10,934 bases of DNA from a bacterium (GTDB taxonomy: Bacteria; Planctomycetota; J058; JAJDCP01): positions 1 to 10,934 of the forward strand of contig JAUIEM010000345.1 of assembly GCA_030428695.1 (NCBI GenBank), written 5' to 3'. The notes under the pieces are model-generated. The model was not told where the DNA came from. It was given only the letters and a program-made list of their open reading frames with translations, and made no database searches. The translations under genes and the position numbers were made by a program. Positions 1 to 7,146 of the stretch are shown here, piece after piece. Position 1 is the stretch's first letter, and the number at the start of each line of letters is the position of its first letter.

Positions 1-1075
1 CACGCCGACCACCGACGCCGACGCGACGACCTTCTCGGGGATCTGCCTGCCCGACCGGCTCGAGGCGGTGCTCGCCCATCTCGGCTCGATCCTGCGCTGC
101 CCCGACTTCCCCGAGGCCGGCATCGAACGCCTCGTGCGCGAGGCGAGCTCGCGGCGCCAGTTCCAGCGCCGGGCTCCCGGCCAGCTGCTGGTCGAGGCCT
201 TCTACCGCTGCCTGTATCCGGCGGAGCATCCCTACCGGCGCATGCCCTGGGGCTCGATGCAGAGCCTCGGCCGGCTCGACAGGGACGAGGTGTCGCGCTT
301 CCACCAGCGTCACTACGTCAGCCGCCGCCTGACCGCCGTGATCGCGGGGCCGCTGCCGCAGAACCAGCTCGCGCGCAGCCTCGAGGACTGGCTGCGCTTC
401 CCGCCCGGGGCGCCGCTGACCAGCGAGGCGTGGCCGGACTGCGTGCCGGGCCGGCGGGTGGTGATCGTCGACGTGCCGGGCTTGAGCCAGGCGCACATCC
501 GCCTCGGCCGGGTCGCGATCCCGCGCATCCACGAGGACGAGCCGGGCCTGGAGGCGCTGACCGAGGTGCTCTGCCACGCTGGCCTGCAGGGGCGCCTGCC
601 GGGCCGGCTGCGGGTCGGCGAGGGGCTGGTCTACGCCGTCGAGTGCGGGCTGCTCGGGCGGCGGCGGGCGGCGCCTTTCTTCGTCCACCTGTCGACCACC
701 CAGAGCAACGCCTGCCAGGCGGTGGAGGCGGTGCTGGAAGAGCTCGCGCGGCTCGGCGAGGAGGCCGTGCCGCCCGCGGAGCTCGCCCAGGTCAAGGGCA
801 TGATCTGCGGCTCGCTGCCCTTCCTGTACGAGACCGTGCTGGCGCGGACCGGCCTCGCGCTCGACGAGCTCTTGTACGACGAGCCCGCGGGCTCCCTCGA
901 CCGGCGGGCCGACACGGTCGCTTCCCTCGACGAGGGGACGCTGCAAGAGCTCGCTCGCCGCTGGCTCGCGCCGGAAGCGATGAGCATCGCCGTCGTCGGC
1001 AGCGCCGAGAAGCTCGGCCCCGCTTTCGAACGCTTCGGACCGGTCGAGGTGCTCGATCCGCTGACGATGCTGTAG
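1..1075 (+). CDS. M16 family zinc peptidase (pitrilysin/insulinase-like), 5'-truncated by window edge
   Basis: The frame is open from base 2 to the TAG at 1073-1075, giving 357 visible residues. The true start lies upstream; the GTG at 68 is internal. The visible start (TDADATTF) matches the region just after the HXXEH zinc motif of M16 peptidases, so that motif should lie a few tens of residues outside the window. Glu47, in VREASSRR, is the candidate third zinc ligand. HPYRRMPWG (from about residue 76) and FHQRHYVSRRLTAVIAG (from about residue 100) are the usual end of the first M16 domain. A second M16 domain follows, with QAHIRLGR and RLRVGEGLVYAV carrying the conserved Arg204 and Tyr211. 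M16 enzymes degrade or process peptides in the periplasm or cytoplasm. Activity cannot be judged without HXXEH. The gene converges on the minus-strand operon and has its own terminator, so a functional link to that operon is not implied. Confidence 0.85.
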   Translation, partial: TPTTDADATTFSGICLPDRLEAVLAHLGSILRCPDFPEAGIERLVREASSRRQFQRRAPGQLLVEAFYRCLYPAEHPYRRMPWGSMQSLGRLDRDEVSRFHQRHYVSRRLTAVIAGPLPQNQLARSLEDWLRFPPGAPLTSEAWPDCVPGRRVVIVDVPGLSQAHIRLGRVAIPRIHEDEPGLEALTEVLCHAGLQGRLPGRLRVGEGLVYAVECGLLGRRRAAPFFVHLSTTQSNACQAVEAVLEELARLGEEAVPPAELAQVKGMICGSLPFLYETVLARTGLALDELLYDEPAGSLDRRADTVASLDEGTLQELARRWLAPEAMSIAVVGSAEKLGPAFERFGPVEVLDPLTML

Positions 1076-1098
1076 TTCTCTTGCGGTTGGCTACAACA

Positions 1099-1132
1099 AA
1101 AAAAGGCACCCCTGAAGCGGGGTGTCTTTTTT
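1099..1132. terminator. Bidirectional rho-independent terminator
   Basis: GGCACCCC (1105-1112) pairs with GGGGTGTC (1119-1126), with one G-U pair and a TGAAGC loop. An A-run (1098-1104) lies on the left and a T-run (1127-1132) on the right, extending the stem as A-U pairs. It starts 24 bases after the M16 stop codon, so it terminates that gene. Read on the minus strand it also ends in a run of seven T, so it can stop transcripts arriving from the right, including any transcript of the 1133-1498 island or read-through from the large operon. Confidence 0.9.
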
Positions 1133-1141
1133 CGTATGGTT

Positions 1142-1369
1142 GTGACTCTAGGTCACGAACAGCTTCTTTCTGTTCTCACCGCTATGCGGTGTCAACTTTG
1201 CAGTGAATGTCTGGACGGTGCGTCTCGATAGGCCGCTCCCTTCGTCAGACACCAGAAGCCTGCAGCTCTTCCGGCAGATTTGCAATCCAGATTGCTCATA
1301 ACCAACACCTTGGTTGTGGACGATGTCGCGGAGGATTGCAAGTGAGGTCGCCGGCGCCGTCTCACTTGC
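1142..1369 (-). ncRNA. Candidate structured RNA: cluster of inverted repeats in a lower-GC island
   Basis: The 366 bases between the terminator and the operon's last stop codon have clearly lower GC than the flanks and hold a dense run of inverted repeats. GTGAC/GTCAC spans 1142-1156. GAACAG/CTGTTC spans 1157-1175. CACCGC/GCGGTG spans 1177-1191. TGTCTG/CAGACA pairs 1208-1213 with 1246-1251. TGCAATCC/GGATTGCA pairs 1281-1288 with 1333-1340 and encloses a 9-bp hairpin (1297-1305 with 1310-1318, one wobble). GCAAGTGAG/CTCACTTGC pairs 1338-1346 with 1361-1369 and competes with the previous stem for three bases. The first three hairpins follow one another almost without gaps. The minus strand is preferred only because a terminator follows directly. 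No known RNA family (RNase P, SRP, tmRNA, 6S) was recognised. It could instead be a remnant of a mobile element or the operon's 3' untranslated region. Confidence 0.3.
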
Positions 1370-1432
1370 GCCCGGAGGGGTCGCCGCAAGTCCTTGTCCT
1401 TCCGTGCATTCTGTGTGACGTGTCGGGCGCAA
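1148..1432 (-). CDS. Doubtful small ORF with winged-helix-like C-terminus
   Basis: This is an open frame of 94 residues from a TTG codon (1432-1430) to TAG (1150-1148). The second half reads like a degenerate MarR-type winged helix. SLAILRDIVHNQGV resembles a first helix, GLSRRTVQTFTAKLT a recognition helix, and GENRKKLFVT the wing followed by an RKxLxLT-like end. It stops 16 bases before the terminator in the same direction, as a real gene would. Against it: the only start is TTG with no clear Shine-Dalgarno sequence, the N-terminal third looks random, the expected middle helices are not convincing, and the same bases form the inverted-repeat cluster. It may be a decayed regulator gene, or chance coding within a structured region. 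Confidence 0.2.
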   Translation of the reverse strand: MRPTRHTECTEGQGLAATPPGASETAPATSLAILRDIVHNQGVGYEQSGLQICRKSCRLLVSDEGSGLSRRTVQTFTAKLTPHSGENRKKLFVT

Positions 1433-1498
1433 AAAATCTCTTGACTTCGCGGGCGGGGGAGGATCCCGTCCACTCTGCAGCGGAGCTGGGCGCGGCCC

Positions 1499-2506
1499 CT
1501 ACGGAAGGCTGTCGACCAGCTTCTTGTAGCGCGCCTCGGCGGCGACGCCCTGCTCTTCGAGGATGGCCCGCAGCGCGACCTTGCCGACGGTGCGGCCCCA
1601 GGTCAGCAGCCACTGGTCGGTGCCGATGTCGTCCCAGCCCGGGCTCTCGTAGCCGGCCATGCGGGCGAGCTCGAGGCTGCGCAGGTTGTTGTGGATCTGG
1701 TTCTGCTCCTCGCCGAGGCCCTTGCGCTCGCACCACAGGTGCCAGCGCACCAGCTGTCCGCACAGGTCGCGGGCGGCCTCCTGGGTGTAGCTGATCGAGG
1801 GGATGTAGAGGGGCCCCCCGTGCCAGGGCACCTGCTCGACCTCGTTCGAGAAGCGGTACGCGTCGGCGACGTGGCCGGCGACGCTGTCGTCCCCCTGCAT
1901 CGCCATCGTGCCGAGGTAGGCGGTCGCCGACCAGCGCACGTCGTTGGCGTGGTGGGTCAGCATCACCTTGCACATCGCCTGCGGACCCTGGGCGAGGATG
2001 GCGGGAATCAGCGCCGGCTGCAGGTCGGGGAACTGGTTGCTGATCGACAGCAGGCGCGCGAGCAGCTTGCCGTCGGTCTCCGCGGCCAGGGCCTCGCCGA
2101 GCCGCATGCCCAGCGGCCGCACCAGGGCGGGGAAGGACTGCGACAGCGCGACCAGGTCGAGCAGCGCCTCGGCGTCGGGGGCGAGCTGGACGCAGCAGGC
2201 GGCGGCCCAGGTCCGCACCAGGTCGGGCTGCTTGCGGTCGACGTGCAGGCGCTGCATGCTCTCGCGCACGTCGTCGCCGCCGATCTCGGTCAGGCACACG
2301 ATCGCCCAGCCGCGGGCGGTGACGCTCTGGCCCTCCCAGGCCTCGCCGATCAGGGCCGGCACGGCCTCCGGCCCGCGGGCGATCAGGGCCTCGCTCGCGA
2401 CCGCCGCCTTGTCGGGGTCGGCGAGGTCGGCGACCAGATCCTCGATCTCATCGGCCAGCACCGGGGCGACGCACGCCAGCACCAGCAACCAACGGCAGAT
2501 TCCCAT
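1499..2506 (-). CDS. Exported HEAT-like repeat protein, last gene of the operon
   Basis: The product has 335 residues, from the ATG at 2506 to a TAG. Residues 1-18 form a signal peptide (basic start, hydrophobic core, cleavage likely at VLA|DEIED), so the protein is predicted to be periplasmic or secreted. Residues from about 22 to 110 are helical with HEAT-like features: LIARGPEAVPALIGEAW, then TARGWAIVCLTEIGGDDV, then DLVRTWAAACCVQLAPDAEAL. Residues from about 226 to 335 form a block shared with the gene at the right edge: PWHGGPLYIP, LVRWHLWCERKG, HNNLRSLELARMAGYESPGW and GKVALRAILEEQGV. HEAT proteins usually act as binding scaffolds; no catalytic motif is visible. It follows the DUF2330-like array with an 11-base gap, so it is co-transcribed and probably works with those exported proteins. 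The specific function is unknown. Confidence 0.8.
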   Translation of the reverse strand: MGICRWLLVLACVAPVLADEIEDLVADLADPDKAAVASEALIARGPEAVPALIGEAWEGQSVTARGWAIVCLTEIGGDDVRESMQRLHVDRKQPDLVRTWAAACCVQLAPDAEALLDLVALSQSFPALVRPLGMRLGEALAAETDGKLLARLLSISNQFPDLQPALIPAILAQGPQAMCKVMLTHHANDVRWSATAYLGTMAMQGDDSVAGHVADAYRFSNEVEQVPWHGGPLYIPSISYTQEAARDLCGQLVRWHLWCERKGLGEEQNQIHNNLRSLELARMAGYESPGWDDIGTDQWLLTWGRTVGKVALRAILEEQGVAAEARYKKLVDSLP

Positions 2507-2520
2507 GATTCCCCTCCTCA
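2507..2520 (-). promoter_or_regulatory. Ribosome-binding site overlapping the upstream stop codon
   Basis: On the minus strand TGAGGAGGGGAATC precedes the ATG at 2506. The GGAGG core lies at 2517-2513, with six bases between it and the start. The TGA stop of the upstream DUF2330-like gene directly abuts the core, so termination and reinitiation can be coupled. This site fixes the start at 2506 rather than in the long open frame further upstream. Confidence 0.8.
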
Positions 2521-4002
2521 GGATGTCCTCTCGTTCGTGGCTTTGCCGACCGGCCCCCGCGGCCGGCGCAGCAGCACCAGCAGCACGAGCACGGCGGCGA
2601 TCGGGAGCAGCGCGAGCCAGCCGTTTCCGGTCGGCGCCGCGCTCTGGTTCTGTTCGTCCTTCGAGCGCTCGGGCAGCAGCTCGCGGAACTCCGCCGGCAG
2701 CGCAGCGTCCTCGACCGGCTCCCCTCGGCCCTCGGTCGCGCGGTGGGCGACGGCGTCGTACTCCCGCGGGGTGTTCTTCGCGGCGGGGAGCGTGTAGGGC
2801 TCGAAGGTCAGGTTCGTGGTCGCGAGGTGCTCGCGGGGGAAGTCGCCGTCGAACACGGTCAGGGTCAGCCCCTCGAGCTCGTCGAGCGCCTCGCTGAGCG
2901 CCTCCTCGCGCGCTTCCTGCAGGATGTCCCGGTGCAGGGCGTCGAGCGCCTCGCCGCGCAGGCCGAGCTGCTCGCCGATGTGGAGGAGCTCCTTCTCGCG
3001 CTCCTCGAGGGCCAGGCTGAGCGTGCCCTCGGCCAGGGCGCGCAGGTCGCTCGCGAAGAGCTCGCGCGCCAGGCCATTGACCGGACCGGGCTCGCGGTTG
3101 CGCAGGAGCTGCTTCCAGCGCGCGAGGCTGAGCTCGTCGACCTCCCCGCCCACGACGATCAGGGGCCGCAGGTCGCGCAGGTTCCCCAGCAGCTGCTGCC
3201 CGGACAGCTGCCGCCGCACCAGCTCCGCCGGCAGGCCGACCAGCTTGCGGGGGCCGTCGGTGAGCAGGTAGATCACGTTGCGCAGCGCGCCCTCGTTGAA
3301 GGCGCTCAGCCGCATCGGCACGACCAGCTCGGGGGTGCGGAAGCGGAAGCCCATCGCCTGCACGTGGCCGTCGAAGGCGCTGCCCACCGGCAGCCCGGGT
3401 GCGGTCCGGCGTGCGCCCGGAGCGGGGTCGACGGCGGACTTCGGGCCGACGCGGGTCTTGACCGCGACGAAGCACCAGCCGAGCTCGACGTAGTCCTGGC
3501 AGGGCCCGTCCATGCCCTCGGGGTAGACGTAGCCGTGCTCGTCCATCCAGCGCGCCAGGGCGTCGGCGCTGCCGGCCTGCAGCACCGCGATCTCGTACAT
3601 GCCGACGGCCTCTTCCCGCAGCACCGCGACGCTGTTGACGCCGAGGCTGTGCCCATCGCGGACCGACTCGAGCGTCGCGGACTGCCTCAGCTCGTCGTCC
3701 CACAGCCGCTCGATGACTGGCGGCGGATCGACCGCCGCGGCGAGGTGCCCGAAGATGTCGTCGGGGAGCTTGCGCAGGGCGGGAGGCGAGGGGAAGGGGA
3801 TCAGCATCCCGAAGTCCTCGACCTTGCCCGCGAAGCCAGGGCGGATCGCGATGCTCTCGACGCCATCTTTGAAGAAGACGTAGGTCTGCTGGAGCCCGAT
3901 GCGGGTGATCGGCGGGCCGTCGCCGGTGAAGATCGGCGGCACCATGCCGCAGGGGTCGGCGACGGCGAGCGTGACGAGGAGCAGCGGCAGCAGGCGCCTC
4001 AT
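2518..4002 (-). CDS. DUF2330-like exported, C-terminally anchored protein (array copy 6)
   Basis: The product has 494 residues. The ATG at 4002 overlaps the upstream TGA as ATGA and follows GGAGG at 4015-4011. The signal peptide is residues 1-15 (LAVA|DPCG). The N-terminal domain resembles DUF2330: TYVFFKDGVESIAIRPGF followed by VEDFGMLIPFPSPP (residues 61-74). Cys18, Cys168 and Cys177 are common to all full-length copies. A paralogue-variable segment lies at about 101-124. MRLSAFNEG lies at 230-238, VFDGDFPREHLA at 383-394, and a charged stalk around 440-452. A hydrophobic helix at about 462-478 is followed by RRPRG and a longer polar tail than in other copies. With VESIAIRPG (Ser50) and DPPPV it groups with its upstream neighbour rather than with the three distal copies. 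It is predicted to sit in a membrane facing the periplasm or outside. The role is unknown. Confidence 0.85.
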   Translation of the reverse strand: MRRLLPLLLVTLAVADPCGMVPPIFTGDGPPITRIGLQQTYVFFKDGVESIAIRPGFAGKVEDFGMLIPFPSPPALRKLPDDIFGHLAAAVDPPPVIERLWDDELRQSATLESVRDGHSLGVNSVAVLREEAVGMYEIAVLQAGSADALARWMDEHGYVYPEGMDGPCQDYVELGWCFVAVKTRVGPKSAVDPAPGARRTAPGLPVGSAFDGHVQAMGFRFRTPELVVPMRLSAFNEGALRNVIYLLTDGPRKLVGLPAELVRRQLSGQQLLGNLRDLRPLIVVGGEVDELSLARWKQLLRNREPGPVNGLARELFASDLRALAEGTLSLALEEREKELLHIGEQLGLRGEALDALHRDILQEAREEALSEALDELEGLTLTVFDGDFPREHLATTNLTFEPYTLPAAKNTPREYDAVAHRATEGRGEPVEDAALPAEFRELLPERSKDEQNQSAAPTGNGWLALLPIAAVLVLLVLLRRPRGPVGKATNERTS

Positions 4003-5447
4003 CGCCGCTTCCTCCGCCGCAGGCCGAGCAGCAACAGGGCGAGCGGAGCGGCCGGGAGCAGCCACCAACCGGGCGCGACCTGGTTCTGCTCCTCGCTGTC
4101 TTCGAGCAGCTCGCGGAAGGCCTCGCGCAGGGCGTCGTCGTCGACGGCGGCGAGCTCTGCCCCCGGGGCGCAGGCGACCGCGTCGTAGGCGCTGCGGGTG
4201 TTCTTTTCGGCGGGCAGGGTGAAGGGGTCGAAGCGCAGGTTCTCGGTCGCGATCAGCTCGCGGGGGAAGTCGCCGTCGATGACGGTCAGGGTCATCCCCT
4301 CGAGCTTCGCGAGCGCCTCCTGCATCAGCTCCTGCCGGTCCTCGTGCAGGGCGTCGCGGTGCAGGGCGTCGACGGCCTCGCCCCGCAGGCCGAGGGATTC
4401 GCCGATCGACAGCAGCTCCTTCTCCCGCTCCTCGTGCACGTGGCTGAGGGAGCCGGAGCCCGCGGCCGCGAGGTCGCTCGCGAAGAGCTCGCCAGCGAGT
4501 CCGTTGACGGACCCGGGGGCGCGCTCCTCGCGGAGCTGCTTGTAGCGGGCGAGGCTGAGATCCTCGATGCCGCCGCCGACCAGCACCAGGGGGCGCAGCG
4601 CGCGGAGGTTCTCGAGCAACGTCGCGCCCGGGAGCTGGCGGCGCACGAAGTCCTCCGGCAGGTGGCGGATCTTCAGCGGCTCGTCGGCGAGCACGTAGAC
4701 GACGTTGCGCAGGTGCCCCTCGTTGAAGGCGCTCAGGCGCATCGGCACGACCAGCTCGGGGGTCTCGAAGCGGAAACCGAGGGCCTGGACGTGGCCGTCG
4801 AAGGAGCCGCCCTTCGGCAAGCCCGGCGCGGTCTCGCGCTGGCCCGGGGTGGGGTCGACGTTGGACTTGGGGCCGACGCGGGTCTTGACCGCGACGAAGC
4901 ACCAGCCCTGCTCGACGTAGTCCTGGCAGGGCCCGTCCATGCCTTCGGGGTAGACGTAGCCGTGGTCGTCCATCCAGCGATTCAACGCAGCGGCGCTGCC
5001 GGCCTCGAGGACGGCGACCTCGTACATGCCGACCGCCTCCTGGCGCAGCACCCGCACCGTGTCGACCTTGAGCTCGTCCTCGGCCGCTTCGGTCGGCTCG
5101 GCCATGCCGCCCCGGAAGCGTCGCTTGTCGAGCCACAGGTACTCGACGACGGGCGGCGGATCGATCGCGGCGGCGACGTGGGCGAAGATCGGGTCGGGCA
5201 GCTTGCGCAGGGCGGGAGGCGAGGGAAAGGGGATCAGCATCCCGAAGTCCTCGACCTTGCCCTGAAAGCCGGGCCGGATCGCGATCGACTCGACGCCATC
5301 TTTGTAGAAGACGTAGGTCTTCTGCAGGCCGATGCGGGTGATCGGCGGGCCGTCGCCGGTGAAGACCGGCGGCACCATGCCGCAGGGATCGGCGACGAGC
5401 GGCGCCGCCAGCAACAGCGCGAGGGGCAGCGCGATGCGGGATGTCAT
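3999..5447 (-). CDS. DUF2330-like exported, C-terminally anchored protein (array copy 5)
   Basis: The product has 482 residues. The ATG at 5447 overlaps the TGA of the miniature gene as ATGA and follows GAGGAGG six bases upstream. The signal peptide is residues 1-19 (PLVA|DPCG). It shares the family plan: VEDFGMLIPFPSPP at 65-78, a variable segment at about 105-128 (rich in Arg, Glu and Lys), invariant Cys22, Cys174 and Cys183, MRLSAFNEG at 236-244, VIDGDFPREL at 389-398, an acidic stretch LLEDSEEQNQ at 447-456, a hydrophobic helix at about 460-476 starting with GWWLLP, and the tail RRRKRR. Like copy 6 it has Ser54 in VESIAIRPG where the distal copies have Cys. It has an extra Cys426 that copies 4 and 2 share in similar position. 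Its Arg-rich tail codons contain the GGAGG used by the next gene. The function is unknown. Confidence 0.85.
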   Translation of the reverse strand: MTSRIALPLALLLAAPLVADPCGMVPPVFTGDGPPITRIGLQKTYVFYKDGVESIAIRPGFQGKVEDFGMLIPFPSPPALRKLPDPIFAHVAAAIDPPPVVEYLWLDKRRFRGGMAEPTEAAEDELKVDTVRVLRQEAVGMYEVAVLEAGSAAALNRWMDDHGYVYPEGMDGPCQDYVEQGWCFVAVKTRVGPKSNVDPTPGQRETAPGLPKGGSFDGHVQALGFRFETPELVVPMRLSAFNEGHLRNVVYVLADEPLKIRHLPEDFVRRQLPGATLLENLRALRPLVLVGGGIEDLSLARYKQLREERAPGSVNGLAGELFASDLAAAGSGSLSHVHEEREKELLSIGESLGLRGEAVDALHRDALHEDRQELMQEALAKLEGMTLTVIDGDFPRELIATENLRFDPFTLPAEKNTRSAYDAVACAPGAELAAVDDDALREAFRELLEDSEEQNQVAPGWWLLPAAPLALLLLGLRRRKRR

Positions 5448-5713
5448 GATCTTCCTCCTCTGCAGATGCGCAGGAAACCGAGCCCGACGCCCGGCGCCAG
5501 GCCGGGGAACACCGACCGCCACGAGGGGGAGGGCTCGAAGCCGGGGCGGATCGCGATGCACGCGACGCCGTCCCGATAGAAGACGTAGGTCTGCTGCAGG
5601 CCGATGCGGGCGATCGGCGGGCCGTCGCCGGTGAAGACCGGCGGCACCAGGCCGCAGGGGTCGGCGAGCAGCGGCGCCGCCAGCGACAGGACGAGGAGCC
5701 AGGCGCGGCTCAT
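5444..5713 (-). CDS. Miniature DUF2330-like paralogue with large in-frame internal deletion
   Basis: The product has 89 residues. The ATG at 5713 overlaps the TGA of the upstream gene as ATGA, and its own TGA overlaps the next ATG in the same way. Residues 1-60 match the family's signal peptide and N-terminus (LLA|DPCGLVPPVFTGDGPP, then VACIAIRPGFE). Residue 61 onward jumps to the family's extreme C-terminus (SPSWRSVFPGLAPGV), closest to the upstream copy's SPLWWSVFPGLALGV. Relative to that copy about 393 residues are missing, with the junction at about 5533/5534. The C-terminal helix is weakened by Pro and Gly, and the tail is GFLRICRGGRS instead of an Arg cluster, so anchoring is doubtful. 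It may be a decaying gene kept because its reading maintains coupling in the operon, or a small exported peptide with its own role. A purine run at 5723-5714 could serve as its ribosome-binding site. Confidence 0.75.
   Translation of the reverse strand: MSRAWLLVLSLAAPLLADPCGLVPPVFTGDGPPIARIGLQQTYVFYRDGVACIAIRPGFEPSPSWRSVFPGLAPGVGLGFLRICRGGRS
5448..5460 (-). promoter_or_regulatory. Strong ribosome-binding site inside the miniature gene
   Basis: GAGGAGGAAGATC stands directly before the ATG at 5447, with the GGAGG core at 5458-5454 and a six-base spacer. It lies within the last codons of the miniature gene (encoding RGGRS) and is among the best Shine-Dalgarno matches in the array. It fixes the start of the following gene at 5447 and may explain why the end of the miniature gene is kept. 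Confidence 0.8.
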
Positions 5714-7146
5714 CCCTTCCCCCGCAGGCGCCGCAGGAGCCAGACGCCCAGCGCCAGGCCGGGAAACACCGACCACCACAGGGGGGAGGACTGTTCGTTG
5801 TCGTCCTCGTCCTCTTCCTGCCAGCGCTGCGCCCCGTCATCGACCAGGCTGCCCTCCGTGGGCGGCGGCGCGCCGTGGCTGCCGCAGTGGTACACGCGCG
5901 GCTGGTTCCGCTCGGCCGGCATCGCATACGAGGCGAAGGTCAGGTTGGTGGTCGCGAGATGCTCGCGGGGGAAGTCGCCGTCGATCACGGTCAGGGTCAT
6001 CCCCTCGAGCCGCTGCAGTGCGCGCTCCCGCTGCTGTTCCCGCGCCTCGGCGAGCTGCGCGGCGTGCAGGGCGTCGACCGCCGGACCGCGCAGGCCGAGG
6101 TGCTCGCCGATGTTGAGGAGCTCCTTCTCGCGCTGCTCGTGCTCGTGGCTGAGGGAACCGCTGGCGGCAGCCTCGAGGTCGCCGGCGAAGAGCAGGGCGG
6201 CGAGGCCGTTGACCGGCTCCGGCGCGCGTTGGGCCCGCAGCTCGCGGTAGCGGGCGGGGGTCAGCTCATCCAGCCCGCCGCCGACGATGCGCAGCGGCCG
6301 CAGCTCGCGCAGGTTCACGAGCAGCTCCGCGCCGCTGAGCTGGCGGCGCACGAAGTCCTCCGGCAGGTCGACGATCTTCAGGGGCTGATCGCCGAGCACG
6401 TAGACGATGTTGCGCAGCTCGCCCTCGTTGAAGGCGCTCAGGCGCATCGGCACGACCAGCTCGGGGGTGCGGAAGCGGAAGCCCATCGCCTGGACGTGGC
6501 CGTCGAAGGAGCCGCCGGCGGGCAGCCCGGGGGAGGTCTCGCGCTGCCCGGGGGCGGGGTCGACAGCGGACTTGGGGCCGACGCGGGTCTTGATCGCGAC
6601 GAAGCACCAGCCGTCCTCGATGTAGTCCTCGCAGGGCGCGTCCATGCCCTCGGGGTAGACGTAGCCGTGGTCGTCCATCCAGCGATTCAGGGCGGCCGCG
6701 CTCCCGGCCTCGAGGACGGCGACCTCGTACATGCCGACCGCCTCCTCGCGCAGTACGCGCACCTCGTTCTTCTGGACCTCCAGGCCCTCCGGACCTCCGC
6801 CGCCGCCCGCCCGCTCGGACATCCGGTCGAGCTCCCAGCGGTAGAGGTATTCGACGACCTCTGGCGGATCGACCGCCGCGGCGAGGTGGCCGAAGATGTC
6901 GTCGGGGAGCTTGCGCAGCGCAGGAGGCGAGGGGAAGGGGATCAGCATCCCGAAGTCCTCGACTTTGCCCTCGAAGCCGGGGCGGATGGCGATGCACTCG
7001 ACGCCGTCCTGGTAGAAGACGTAGGTCTGCTGCAGGCCGATGCGGGTGATCGGCGGGCCGTCGCCGGTGAAGATCGGCGGCACCATGCCGCAAGGATCGG
7101 CCAGGGCCATCGCGGTGAGCAGGGCGAAGAGACAGGCGCGCTTCAT
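5710..7146 (-). CDS. DUF2330-like exported, C-terminally anchored protein (array copy 3)
   Basis: The product has 478 residues. The ATG at 7146 overlaps the upstream TGA as ATGA and has GGAGG at 7155-7151. The signal peptide is residues 1-16 (MALA|DPCG). VEDFGMLIPFPSPP lies at 62-75. A variable segment at about 102-127 contains a five-Gly run (114-118). The invariant cysteines are Cys19, Cys172 and Cys181; Cys51 (VECIAIRPG) is shared with copies 1, 2 and the miniature gene, and there is an additional Cys421. MRLSAFNEG lies at 234-242 and VIDGDFPREHLA at 387-398. The stalk is strongly acidic (WQEEDEDDNEQ, 442-452), followed by SPLWWSVFPG and a hydrophobic helix to about 470, then the short tail RRLRGKG. 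Residues from about 129 to 250 differ from copy 2 at only two sites, which points to recent duplication or gene conversion. It is an exported anchored protein of unknown function. Confidence 0.85.
   Translation of the reverse strand: MKRACLFALLTAMALADPCGMVPPIFTGDGPPITRIGLQQTYVFYQDGVECIAIRPGFEGKVEDFGMLIPFPSPPALRKLPDDIFGHLAAAVDPPEVVEYLYRWELDRMSERAGGGGGPEGLEVQKNEVRVLREEAVGMYEVAVLEAGSAAALNRWMDDHGYVYPEGMDAPCEDYIEDGWCFVAIKTRVGPKSAVDPAPGQRETSPGLPAGGSFDGHVQAMGFRFRTPELVVPMRLSAFNEGELRNIVYVLGDQPLKIVDLPEDFVRRQLSGAELLVNLRELRPLRIVGGGLDELTPARYRELRAQRAPEPVNGLAALLFAGDLEAAASGSLSHEHEQREKELLNIGEHLGLRGPAVDALHAAQLAEAREQQRERALQRLEGMTLTVIDGDFPREHLATTNLTFASYAMPAERNQPRVYHCGSHGAPPPTEGSLVDDGAQRWQEEDEDDNEQSSPLWWSVFPGLALGVWLLRRLRGKG
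6409..6680. repeat. Near-identical tract shared with 7869-8140
   Basis: This stretch inside array copy 3 matches 7869-8140 in copy 2 at an offset of 1460 bases. The first 138 bases (6409-6546) are identical, and the whole 272 bases differ at six positions (6547, 6556, 6565, 6616, 6631, 6634). The next copy upstream (around 9329-9600) is clearly more divergent over the same segment. The tract codes for the conserved core from PEGMDAPCEDY to the NEGELRN region. Confidence 0.85.

Noticed and set aside
1..1075. Functional link between the M16 peptidase and the array
   Set aside because: It is on the opposite strand, converges on the operon, and is separated by its own terminator and a low-GC gap. 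Nothing in the sequence ties it to the operon beyond proximity.
1431..1470. Possible terminator for the large operon: weak GGGA/TCCC hairpin and a run of six T on the minus strand
   Set aside because: The stem is only about four pairs and lies some 20 bases from the T-run, so it is not a convincing rho-independent terminator. The strong structure at 1099-1132 is more likely.
2507..3703. Upstream extension of the frame of the last HEAT-like gene to 734 codons
   Set aside because: The extension overlaps the DUF2330-like gene in another frame and is Arg/Pro/Ala-rich shadow sequence. The signal peptide and GGAGGGG place the start at 2506. The same reasoning applies to the long upstream extensions of the other array genes.
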